This document shows, one piece after another, positions 51,571 to 64,000 of a DNA stretch of 64,000 nucleotides. Made by a program: the position numbers and the translations under genes. Below the pieces are notes generated by a model. That model made no database searches. It saw nothing but the letters and a program-made list of their open reading frames with translations, and was not told the origin of the DNA. The stretch's first letter is position 1; the number at the start of each line of letters is the position of its first letter. The stretch spans positions 75,998,663-76,062,662 of the forward strand of contig NC_089795.1 in assembly GCF_040412425.1 (NCBI RefSeq), in the 5' to 3' direction. This DNA is from Macrobrachium rosenbergii. Its lineage: Eukaryota > Arthropoda > Malacostraca > Decapoda > Palaemonidae.

Positions 51571-52549
51571 TCAGAGCATTATTGATAAGCCTCCTGCGCG
51601 GGCGAATGCAGCAGCCAATGTTGTGGAAATTTTCTGCACTGGGTTCATCCTCAGTTCAGAAGCTGAAGTATGAATATTATAGTGACCATTGCTTACACTT
51701 TTCTCCGAGGCCAAGAGAGACAAGGTTTAGCCGGTTGAGTGAAGTCGCCTCCCACCTGGGGTAGCTACGTAGGCGATGACGTATCTTAGAGGTACCGTGC
51801 TTATTACGGCAATTCACCTGCTGACGCAATAAGGAGGTAGACAAAGCTCCGCCTACATGGGGGACTTGGGAGGAAGTGAGCAGACCTTGTTTCTCTTGGC
51901 CTTGCTTTTTCGTATGTCCCCTCCATTTTTTACGGAGTGGGTTATAGTTAAAAAACAATAAATACTGATGATTCTCTTCCTGATACCTGCCAACCTGAGT
52001 CATGTCTCACCAAACTATTTTCTTTTCGGTCTATGGTTACTAAGGAAAAATCTTAGAGAGCTTAGATAGTTAGGGAAGTTGGCAAATATCCAGGTATAGT
52101 TTTTTCCAGTGAGACTTATGTCAACGGTACGTTCTCCATAACCACGGACGTCTGAATGTATTCCCTTGTAAATAGTATTTTCTTGATAAATGGAATTTCA
52201 GTGATACTGTGCCTGTTCCAGGCTGTTGTTCAAGAACTTATGGTAGCAGTTATATTCTAATCTTCACTCTTCAGTGACTCCAAGGCTGCTAAAAAATTTA
52301 TAATTAAATCTTGAAACAGCTACTTTGCATTTAGACTCTTACTTCCTGACAGCTGATGTTCTTACAAGAAGTACAGTAGCTGATCACTTGAGGAAGATGT
52401 GACTAGTCATGTCCCGAGGCCCATTTGATACTAAATATGAATTGGGACTTGTTCAACTTGACCTTCAGATTGAGGAAATAAAAGGTTCTTGTATCTGAGA
52501 CCCGTAGTGCAGGTGCTAAAGGCTATGGAATTCATTTCAGATTGCTAGT
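51571..52549. other. Unassigned DNA, perhaps a retroelement 3' UTR or LTR remnant
   Basis: The 51.58-52.0 kb part has a more even composition than its surroundings (for example GGGGTAGCTACGTAGGCGAT) and ends with an AATAAATACTGATGATTCTC segment holding a polyadenylation-type AATAAA. It could be the 3' UTR of the adjacent decayed LINE or part of an LTR. I see no matching second copy in this window. The minus-strand 108-codon frame here is not recognised. Confidence 0.3.
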
Positions 52550-53260
52550 TTTCTTTGAAGTCAGTAACAGCATATAGGTTTTGCTGTTTAGTGAGCCGAG
52601 ACTTACCATGCCTGGCAGTCCAGAGGGTAGTGTTCTTGGGCCTGTGTTATTTCTGCTATGTATAACCGGCGTTATTGTTAGACTTGAATTTCAGATAGTG
52701 AAATGCGCAGATGATGCAACTCTAGTTGTAGACTTTTGCTTTCCTCAAAATTGAATTCGCCTGTGATCTGTGACAAATTAAGAGCCTCCACTTTATAATC
52801 TTTGTGCACTGTAATGAGTGACCGTAATTATTTGTCAGTACTTTCAACTCCAAGTCCTCTTTTATGCAGAACCCAGTGAACCCGGTATAGCTCATGAGGT
52901 TTGTTTTATTAGCAGAGATGCTAATAATATTGTTTTATGGATTATTTTTGGATGTCTGTAATTTCTAGAAGCATTTGCTCCCAATACAAAATAGCTCACG
53001 GTGATGAATTTTTCCAAACAGTGATAATTATATCTTGGTTTTTCATACGTGTATCTTAGGAACTCTCGCTTTCACCCTTATTATCTGTGCCTTTGGAATG
53101 AGCAAGTTCTACTTGTTTTGCAGAGTAGCAACGTTCACATTCTGTTGAGATGTCAGGATTTCAAATTGACTCTATATAAACTGCAAAACTGTGGAACAGT
53201 TTTCCTAGCAGTGTTATGGGTACTGATGCTCATTAAGTCAGGCAAGTCAGGCTATAATGG
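52550..53260 (+). pseudogene. Decayed Jockey-like reverse transcriptase fragment
   Basis: A second dead plus-strand LINE. One frame from 52614 reads GSPEGSVLGPVLFLLCITGV, equivalent to the GVPQGSVLGPLLFLLYIND box. It continues in frame to CADDATLVVD (ADD at 52707-52715), the catalytic YADD/FADD box with Cys in place of the aromatic residue. About 470 bp further on, in another frame, LWNSFPSSVM at 53189-53218 is the usual C-terminal LWNSLP box, preceded by SRFHPYYL near 53070. Upstream, NSI-stop-VLLFSEPRLTMP fits the strand before the GVPQGS box, with a nonsense codon. The distance from ADD to LWNS is shorter than usual, so sequence has been lost. Confidence 0.8.
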
Positions 53261-53385
53261 TATATTCAAAGTGCCCTGCACCATTGCATCAACATGTTTT
53301 ACTTTTCTGAACTTTTATGCCTGCATATCTCTCTCCTTTGCTGATTTTTTTTCGCTTTAGAGAGAATGGCATTAGAAGCTTCATC

Positions 53386-55328
<1,943 letters not shown>

Positions 55329-55386
<58 letters not shown>
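55329..55386. repeat. (GA)n microsatellite
   Basis: Perfect GA run of 58 bp. Confidence 0.97.
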
Positions 55387-55388
<2 letters not shown>

Positions 55389-56637
55389 AATATATTGATT
55401 GGTTCACCGTTCGTTTTTACATATATTTAATTTTTAAGGACAAAATGGGTGAAAATTCGGGGCATTCAGGATACTAGGATTCTTAGCGGACTAAACACAT
55501 CGTTTCGTTTCCGTTCACGTAAATTCCTTCGGTGTTTTAAAGGTTCTTGGTAGAGGCAGTTTACCATCACTCATCTATTATAAACAGTTGCCGAAATGTC
55601 GGTCATTAGAACCCCCTTGATTTCAATCCATGCAGTGATGCTCAGAGCATTGTGTATATTTATCCTTCCAAATGTTTACCACGTCCACTATGTCATTCCA
55701 AAAGTACGGATCTGGATTGCCTCACGGAATCATTTTCGGTTGTTGAGAAGTTTGAAGATAGATCCCTCAGAAACGTATTGTTTACTAAATACTCTAGTCT
55801 CATTTGCACATGAGTTTTTTTTCGAACGTCGTACGTTTTCTTCTTTTCGTTTTAGAGGCCGTTGTGAAATAACACGTACATAGGTTTGAAGGTGCTAAAG
55901 TTTTTCAAATCATTTAATCTTACATTTATCGTTCCCTAATATATATACCCTGAGAAGGCAAAATAGATTAGTTATGACATTTCAGTTTTTCCTGTTATCG
56001 AAAATGATAGTGAACATCTTAAAATGTTTTTAAAACAATGTTGAAGATTCGACTTGTGGTCTTGTTTCCATATCACAGGGAAGCATTTTTTTGTGAAGTA
56101 TGAAAATACCTATAAACATTTATAGGTCGAGTGAATGTTTCATCTTAAGTCTTATCTAGATTTTCTCTCTTTTTGACTTAAATTATTCATCTATGACATC
56201 GACGACCATAGTGCTAATTACAAAAGTTTGTATCATTCAATCAGCAAAAATCTTACTTTGACCATTGCTTTTGAGATGACCTTGGCTGTATGACATCTCC
56301 AGTCTTTCGTCCTCATCGTGCACTTGACAATTAAGCAGGCCTTATGCCAGCACGGGCTCACGTGCGTGGGAGCAGCCTTTAAGTACATTAGAGACAAGTC
56401 TCAAGCTCGACGGTCAACGGAGCCAAATTTTTGAGAACTTAAAAGTTTTAGGTCGACTTGATGACAAGCGTGTGCTTGGAGTCACGTGACCGACGTGGGC
56501 AGTCTTGCTAACGCGAAACTAATTCGCATAAAAACAGGCATCAAATTAACTCTTCAACTGAACTACTTACATTTATTGAGATTTCGGTACGTTTTACGTT
56601 GCCTGACAAATTAGCCAGGAGTTTGCATATATGTAAA
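55387..56637. other. Unassigned DNA
   Basis: A 95-codon plus frame at 55596-55883 has no recognised domain. Nothing else seen. Confidence 0.45.
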
Positions 56638-56816
<179 letters not shown>

Positions 56817-56941
56817 GCCAGTACTAAGCTTTCGTGTTATTTCAGCACATTTTCCAAACACAGCGCTTGCTCCTTTCTTTTATTTTCCTGTGGTCTTAGC
56901 TGGATATATTGTCACACGCTATTTAGTGACTTATAAGGAGC

Positions 56942-56945
<4 letters not shown>

Positions 56946-56989
<44 letters not shown>

Positions 56990-57012
56990 TACTGTATATA
57001 TATATATATATA
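56946..57012. repeat. (TA)n microsatellite
   Basis: TA repeat with an ATACTGTATA interruption, passing into TATG units to about 57030. Confidence 0.95.
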
Positions 57013-57030
57013 CATGTATGTATGTATGTG

Positions 57031-58039
57031 TATGCATTTATAAATTTTATTACAATGCCAGGTCTGGAATCCTTTGTTTTATTTTTAAAGATTAACCTTC
57101 TCTCCTTATTACTGGATTTAGATATTCTCTTTGGAGAATTTAGTACCTCAAATTAGCTTACAAATAAGCTTGCTTTGTTGGTTATCCTGTGTATAAGAGA
57201 GGTCCCATTTTATGCCTAATGTTATAATGAATATCATTTATAAGTAGTTTCTGGTGATTCTCTGGCCATTAGCCAATTTGATTCTTTGATTTTATTGGTT
57301 TATTTTATTATTGACATTGCACACTATTGCAATTGATACGACTGACCTTTTTCATGAAAGAGAGGTTTATTTAGTCAGTGTTCACTTGCTGAAGACTAAA
57401 ATATTGAAAGGCAGACTTTTTGCTTGCAGTTGCTTTTATAATCCAAGCTTATTTTATACAATAAAACTAAATTATAGAAGCCGGACCCAGTGTCACATAT
57501 AGTCTAATAACTAGTAAAAAGAAGTCATAAGCAGTGAACATAAATAATTCAGAATAATTATATTCTTTATAAAAGCTGAAGTACAACTCTGAGAAGTTAT
57601 GTTTAACTTGAATGTTCTGTATGAATTCGGCATAAACTTGAATAAGAGCAATCCAAGGACCTAATTATGATTCTGGAGACTGAGAATTCGTTTTGATTTT
57701 TAATTTTATAAATTCATTTTGTGAAAATATTTTAAATTATGCATGGATGGAGGGAATTTTCTCTCCATTTTTCAAGTTCACTTTCATACAATTTAAACTT
57801 TTAATCCAACTCATTTACAATGAAAAAATTACCAGCATCGATGGTAATATTCGTTGTGACATCAGATAAAGTAAATAAATAAAATGAAACATCAAGGTTA
57901 TCGTTGTCTCAACTTCCCGCATGAATAAAGAGCAGAAGTTGTAGCATTAGGTTGAAATCTTTTCAGTATATTTTTTTTCGTATAAAGTTGCTTAGTTTGG
58001 GAGTCTGCCTGTGACACTGGTTCTAGGTAAAGTACTTGG
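57031..58039. other. Unassigned AT-rich DNA
   Basis: Left flank of the 41-bp satellite. No gene recognised. Confidence 0.5.
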
Positions 58040-59453
58040 CTGTAGTTATTAGGCTGCACTAAATAAAATTTTAGTTTTTGCTGCCTATTAGGCTTACTAA
58101 ATAAAATTTTCGAGTTTTGCTGCCTATTATCCACCAAATAAAATTTTCGATTTTTGCCTATTGGGTGCACTAAATAAAATTTTAAGTTTTGCTGCCTATT
58201 AGGCTGCACCAAATAAAATTTTCGAGTTTTGCCTATTAGCCACTAAATAAAATTTTCAGTTTTGCTGCCTATTAGGCTGCACTAAATTATTTTATTTTTG
58301 CTGCCTATTAGGCTGCACTAAATAATATTTTGATTTTGCTGCCTTTGGCTGCATAAATAAGGTTTATTTAGTTTTTTGCCTATTGGCTGCACTAAAATAA
58401 AATTTTCGAGTTTTTTGTTTGCTATTTGCTGCACTAAATAATATTTTCGAGATTTTGCTGCCTATTTGGCGGCACTAAATAAAATTTTCGAGTTTTGCTG
58501 CCTACTAGGCTGCACTAAATAAAATTTTGGTTTTGTTGCCTATTAGGCTGCACTAAATAATATTTTTTAATTTTGCTGCCTCATTTGGCTGCACTAAATA
58601 AAATTTCCAGTTTTGCTGCCTATTAGGCTGCACTAAATAAAATTTTCGAGTTTTTGCTGCCTATTAGGCTGCACTAAATAATATTTTCGAATTTTGCTGC
58701 CTATTTGGCTGCACTAAATAAGGTTTTCGAGTTTTTGCTATTAGGCTGCATAAATAAAAGCAGTTTTTTGTGCCTATTAGGCTGCACTAAATAATATTTT
58801 CAATTTTGCTGCCTTTTTTTTGCACTAAATAAAATTTTCGAGTCTTTGCTGCCTATTTGGCTGCACTAAATAAAATTTTCGAGTTTTTGCTGGTTGGCTG
58901 CACTAAATAAAATGTTCGAGTTTTTGCTGCCTATTAGGCTGCACTAAATAATATTTTCGAGATTTTGCTGCCTATTTGGCTGCACTAAATAAAATTTTCG
59001 AGTTTTTGCTGCCTATTAGGCTGCACTAAATAAAATTTTCGAGTTTTTGCTGCCTATTAGGCTGCACTAAATAATATTTTCGAGATTTTGCTGCCTATTT
59101 GGCTGCACTAAATAAAATTTTCGAGTTTTTGCTGCCTATTTGGCTGCACTAAATAAAATTTTCGAGTTTTTGCTGCCTATTTGGCTGCACTAAATAAAAT
59201 TTTCGAGTTTTTGCTGCCTATTAGGCTGCACTAAATAATATTTTCGAGATTTTGCTGCCTATTTGGCTGCACTAAATAAAATTTTCGAGTTTTTGCTGCC
59301 TATTAGGCTGCACTAAATAATATTTTCGAGTTTTTGCTGCCTATTTGGCTGCACTAAATAAAATTTTCGAGTTTTTCTGCCTGTTAGGCTGCACTAAATA
59401 AAATTTTCGAGTTTTTGCTGCCTATTAGGCTGCTCTAAATAAAATTTTCGAGT
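58040..59453. repeat. 41-bp satellite array, about 36 units
   Basis: A head-to-tail array counted by hand at about 36 units. The unit is about 41 bp in the homogeneous 3' part (anchors at about 59109, 59150, 59191, 59232, 59273). Each unit holds GCTGCCTATTAGGCTGCAC or its TTTGG variant, then TAAATAAAATTTTCGAG and a T-run. CCTATTAGG is a near palindrome and AAAATTTT a perfect one. A variant with AATAATATTTTCGAG recurs roughly every third unit. Units at the left (58040-58930) carry many small indels, whereas those from about 58930 on are nearly identical. The minus-strand 104-codon frame overlapping the left end is a by-product. Confidence 0.95.
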
Positions 59454-59652
59454 TAATTAAGCCGCAAATTGCTGCAAGCGTCAGTGATGTTAGGACCTGA
59501 AGGTTTATGCGTCTAAGAAAGCAGGTCACATTATTGACCTGCAAAGGCTTTGTCCAAAGAATTCCTTCTCACCAAGTGAAAAATAAAACCAAAGTTACTT
59601 CATGTTACCTTTTAGACTACCTTGCTACTACCAGTTGTACTACTGTCACCAC

Positions 59653-59734
<82 letters not shown>

Positions 59735-59869
59735 AAGATGAACCCTATTCGTATGGAACAAGCCCACAGGGACCATAAACTTGGGATTCAAGCTACCGTA
59801 GTCTTTGGAGGTTTGAATTTCAAGTCATTGGCCCCTGTGGGCTTGTTCCATATGAATAGGGTTCATCTT

Positions 59870-59926
<57 letters not shown>
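59653..59926. mobile_element. Head-to-head pair of LINE 3' tails flanked by ATT/AAT arrays
   Basis: (ATT)n 59653-59731, then an inverted pair of about 70-bp arms (about 59731-59803 and 59804-59873), then (AAT)n 59873-59926. The right arm, GGTTTGAATTTCAAGTCATTGGCCCC to GGTTCATCTTCTGAA, is the same 3'-UTR end as the LINE at 45.5 kb. The left arm is its reverse complement with several substitutions. The whole structure, arrays included, is a large palindrome. Frames across it (poly-Ile, poly-Asn, poly-Tyr) are artefacts. Confidence 0.88.
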
Positions 59927-60480
59927 TTTCAAAAATACTCATATTAGCATGGGTCTTGAAATGGAGAAGCGAATACATGGGAATAAATATATTTAAAAAT
60001 AATTCTAAATAGAGAGCATTCGGGGATCTACAGTATATATAGTTATATTTAGATATATTTGTACCCACGCATAAATGTGGATTTGTTTCTCCAGTATCAA
60101 TTTTAATATTATGAACATCATTATTACATTTATTGATGTTATTTTTGCCATTACTGTCACTTGCACGGAATCCTCTGACCCAAAGGTATTGTGACGATGT
60201 CAAAGCGTGATATTCCAATGGCAAGTATCGAGGAATCCGGTAACACAGAATTTTTTTCCTCGTGTTTTTTTGCTTCGGAGAGGAGCGCGCTTCTTCTCGT
60301 TATAAATCACAAGGAAAGAGGAGAGATACTGACACTAAATTCTTCTGAATCAGGTTTACCAAGCACGCCATACTCCGGAATTTTTACGAGGGTTTTGAAT
60401 GATGAGATCCTGCCTTCTTTTATAACCTCTGAAGAGCGGATTTGGCCGTTAGTCTCGTTCATGTGCCAGCGTTCGCGTAA

Positions 60481-60484
<4 letters not shown>
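59927..60484. other. Unassigned DNA
   Basis: No gene recognised. The plus frame 60191-60616 runs into the GA microsatellite and has no domain. Confidence 0.45.

Positions 60485-60534
<50 letters not shown>
60485..60534. repeat. (GA)n microsatellite
   Basis: Perfect GA run of 50 bp, followed by a short CTT tract near 60569-60590. Confidence 0.97.
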
Positions 60535-60537
<3 letters not shown>

Positions 60538-62963
60538 GATAGGTGTCTGTATCGGGGTGATGTTTATTCTTCTTCTTCTTCTTCTTCTTTTATCGCCGAA
60601 GGAGAGGGTTGGTTAAGGATTATCAGGTCAAGTCAATGTGGGTTTTATTGATCACCGTCGTGCTTTTGGAGACAGGAATTTTTTTTCAGCTGGATTTGTC
60701 ACATTCAGGAATTTTAATATATTTTTTCCCGGGTTCAGTTATTGACTTTCCACGTCAGCGTTTATTCATTTTTTTCAGTACATCTTCAGTCTTGTGTTCT
60801 TATAATACTGGTATTTTGAAGTGCTTTTTTTCTGTACGTTTACTTTAGAGGACCCCTTATCTTGGTACATTTTGATTTAAATATAATAGCCTCTCAACAT
60901 TTAAAAACTACCCTTCATTTATAGACTTTGTCCTTCGGATTTGTATCTATTGATTTTATTTTTTTTTTTTTGTCTTAGCTTGACTTATCTGAATAATCAT
61001 GTTCTTTACCTGCCATGTTTCACAGTTTTTTTCAGTCGTATTTCCTTTCAATGAGCAGAATTACCGTTGTAAATCTTAACGTTGTCGTGGAAGTAATACC
61101 AAAGAATTATAACTTTTTTTTTTTTTGCTTTTGTCACGATGTAACGAAACGAGATCCTCCTTCTAGTGACGTTACCAAATAAATGAATGACTCGGAATAC
61201 GGGGAGGCAAAACATTCCCGAGAAAAAAAATCCCAGTATGTCAAAACACGGACGATTTTTATCGGGGTTCGAAACGACACCCGAACGTATCATTACGGAA
61301 TGACGACGGGACTTAATTGAGGAGTGGCAGGACTTTCCAGCGTTCGAACTGGAGTCAACGTGGAGATTTTCCGGAAGCGAAATCAGCTGGGGACAGGTAT
61401 TTTCGTTCCCCGATCGACCATCCATCCTGCCTGCCAACATCTAAGGAGGTGATGGCGTTCGCGTGAATGACAGGACAGTACCCTGCCATCACTCGTGATG
61501 GCAGCCAACATGGGAGATCCTTTTTATATCAATATTTCACCAAACAATTGAATATCCAGCCCTCCTGGAAGCAGATTACGTAGATGTGCGTGAAATTGGA
61601 TGGTTTGAGGGCGTTTGGCACACGCTATGGGTGTCAGTGGGTGCCTCAACCTCAAGCCCACACCTCCCTCATTACCCCCCCTGCTAAAAAAGGGGGCGGA
61701 GACCGCTAGGTGTGAGTAGCATGGAAGGGGTCCCTAATCATCCTAATATGTAGATACAAAAATGAAAGGGTGACCTCTCCTTTTTTGCCCGTCTTTTGAA
61801 GGTTGGGGTTTGATGCCGGTTTGGAAGCCCAGTCACATTAAAGTTAATCCCTCTAAATTCACTTTTAATGATTTGATACTGCAGTTGCTGTTTTAAGTTT
61901 TATACCGTGTCACGTTTTTTTATGAATGGAAATACGATAATTGAAAGCGCCGTCTTGTTAGTGGTAATTGGCCCCCCGGACGACCATGATAATTCGGTAA
62001 TTATCAGCCCGGGTGGGATGGGAAAAGGGGGTGGGGTGGGGGCTAAGACATTCCAAATCTTCGCGCTGGAGAACAGGAGAACTGGTTATTAAATGTCATT
62101 AAAATTATGAAACTATATTGCATTAATATAGTGATTATTTTCTTTTTGTGTCTCTCTCTAAACTTTGCAACAGTGAAGTATTTGAACTGTCTCGTGATGT
62201 AATTTATATTGTTAATCTTGGTTTATTTATTTCAGTTCTGCGTAGCTTAGTGATAAATTTTTTTCAGGCTCCATTTGCAATTTATTGAAATTTAAGCTGA
62301 ATTTATGTATTTTTTCATGGGACATTTTCCATCACGTTTCGTCCTTAATTTCTATTATACTAGTCTGAAAGAGCTACGCTGTGTGTATTTGCATTTCAAT
62401 TCACATTTCATGCTTTCGGAATCTAATTATACCGTTATGCGCATTCATCGTCGTCGTTAGTTTCCTTCTGTGAATTACTATTCGTGCATTTCCGACTCAA
62501 TTATCCTTAATCTTCTTCATAAACTGGAGGATACATCGCGGTCATGCGTGCGCTCTTGATGATAAACGCCGTTTTCTAGTGCAGGCAATAGTTTTCTCTT
62601 TTCCCTTCGCGAATTTCACACTTCTTGTGTAATTATACTCAATTATCTAGCGTGCGCTTCCTCCGGCTGGATAGATTACGGATTTTATGCTGCTTTTATG
62701 CTCGATCTTTAATTACAGTTGCTGTAATATCGAGGCCAATGGCTAGGCCTATGAGCGCACCGTGAAGGTAGGCTTGTGGTAGCAAAACGTGTGAGGATGA
62801 GTTTTCATGATTAACAAAATATTTTTTGCAGAATTTGCTTTTTCATCAATGAGTCCTTGAATTACCTAAAAGTAAAGCCTATTCCATTAAAGTTTGATCT
62901 CGTGATTTGATGCATAATGTCCATGTATGCACATTGCACAAGAAATGTCAATGAAAACGCATA
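60535..62963. other. Unassigned DNA with G-run cluster and dyad
   Basis: About 2.4 kb without a recognised gene. A near-perfect dyad CTGCCATCAC-TC-GTGATGGCAG lies at 61483-61504. A quadruplex-type cluster at 62011-62042 has runs of 3, 3, 3, 5, 4 and 5 G. Parts at 61.1-61.7 and 62.38-62.76 kb are compositionally even and free of microsatellites. A 130-codon minus frame (61048-61440) is not recognised. Confidence 0.45.
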
Positions 62964-62971
62964 CTTAAAGC

Positions 62972-63280
<309 letters not shown>

Positions 63281-63288
63281 CTTAAAAC

Positions 63289-64000
63289 GTAACGTGAATA
63301 TTGCTTCCAGATTTGGATTAGTTATGGTATCACACGCTTAGGGTCTTTCTCATATAGGCGTGAGTTGTTGGTTCTGAATCAAAGAAAGGGTTTTGCGATG
63401 TACCCGTGAAATACAGAGGTTAGCCTGTGGCAGGAAAGCTGAGCGAATTAAGATAAAATGAGTAGAAATTTGAAAGATTTTTCCTGAAACACAAGCCTCC
63501 TGTATCTGTCTATTGGTGATCAAAAGTGATTTTTAAGTGCTAGCGATGGAAGTTCCGGGTGGGTTTGTTGGTGGAGAGAAGTGGCGGAGTGGTGAAGAGA
63601 ATGGAGCGTTAGATGTCGTAACTTGTATGCGTGCCTTGAGCAGTGTTGCTCGGCTGAGCCGTAGCAGTACTGGCAACAACAGTAACAATACTGGATCGGG
63701 GTAAAGCAGCCTAAAATGGAAAAATTTATCACACCTCGAAACGGCGTTAAAAATATTCTCAGCTTTCGAAAATATACTTTTTTCCTATTTGAGGCTTTTC
63801 ATACTTTTATAAAATTCATTGAAAAATTTCTCACGCTTCGGAAATAGAATGGAAATTCTCATATCTTCTGAAATATGGAAAAGCCCCCCTTTCGGAAATA
63901 CGCTCACCATATATTTTAAGTCAGTGTTGCTCAGAAAGATCTTGAAACTGGGTCTTGCTTTTAATGCACGACGACAAAAGACAGAGTGCAAGTAGTAACA
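63289..64000. other. Unassigned DNA
   Basis: Right end of the window. Near 63720-63905 several short phrases around TTTCGGAAATA / CTTCGGAAATA / TTTCGAAAATA recur, perhaps a weak local repeat. No gene recognised. Confidence 0.45.

Noticed and set aside
57898..58212. 104-codon minus-strand frame with repeated NRQQ-KFYLV units as a repeat protein
   Set aside because: It overlaps the degraded end of the 41-bp satellite. A 41-bp period shifts frame every unit, and the apparent continuity comes from indels.
58040..59453. CRISPR array
   Set aside because: Regular spacing suggested it briefly, but there are no unique spacers, the whole 41-bp unit repeats, and the context is an animal genome without cas genes.
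61048..61440. 130-codon minus-strand frame as a gene
   Set aside because: No family signature and no clear splice or promoter context. The C-terminal part translates poly-A/T runs (KAKKKK). It remains possible but unsupported.

Overview
This window looks like intergenic or intronic DNA from an animal nuclear genome, most likely a decapod crustacean (shrimp, prawn or crab). The evidence is an AT-rich background, very dense long microsatellites ((TA)n, (CT/GA)n, (AC/GT)n, (TAA)n), 5'-truncated and decayed non-LTR retrotransposons, a tRNA-derived SINE, and interspersed repeats that I remember as common in decapod genomes. The species-level guess comes from memory of repeat families, not from a search. 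I found no convincing host protein-coding gene, rRNA, tRNA gene, CRISPR array or operon. Nearly all open frames here are low-complexity translations of microsatellites, or lie in repeats or unremarkable AT-rich DNA.

Layout. 0-7 kb: one copy of a 0.4 kb hairpin-rich interspersed family (called HRF below), a SINE-like repeat (1.59-1.89 kb), a near-perfect 24-bp-arm hairpin (3.76 kb) and a second inverted repeat (5.02 kb). 7-15 kb: a 127-bp tandem duplication (8.76 kb), a minus-strand LINE fragment with a readable reverse-transcriptase C-terminal region (10.3-11.1 kb), and long TA/CT tracts. 15-25 kb: three HRF copies plus an HRF fragment, a 447-bp fold-back structure (16.75-17.2 kb) and a minus-strand tRNA-derived SINE (23.4-23.7 kb). 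25-41 kb: mostly unassigned DNA with microsatellites, three short tandem duplications, one HRF copy, and a diverged 16-bp minisatellite whose register is kept over most of about 500 bp (40.9-41.4 kb). 45-46.3 kb: two oppositely oriented LINE 3' ends with TAA/ATT tails. 47.5 kb: the seventh HRF locus. 50.6-53.3 kb: two badly decayed reverse-transcriptase pseudogenes. 58.0-59.45 kb: a 41-bp satellite of about 36 units with a trimeric higher-order pattern. 59.65-59.93 kb: a head-to-head palindrome of two LINE 3' tails. 62.96-63.29 kb: a 309-bp terminal-inverted-repeat element with an 8-bp target-site duplication (hAT-like MITE) carrying its own TA/TG microsatellite.

There is no pathway to describe. 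The recurring theme is that mobile elements and simple repeats are physically linked: LINE tails adjoin or bracket the TAA/ATT arrays, the MITE carries a TA/TG array, and a GA array sits inside a local duplication. The most unusual structures are the satellite with its higher-order pattern, the in-register 16-bp minisatellite, the 447-bp fold-back and the multi-hairpin HRF family. By a rough hand sum, simple repeats make up about 6 percent of the window.
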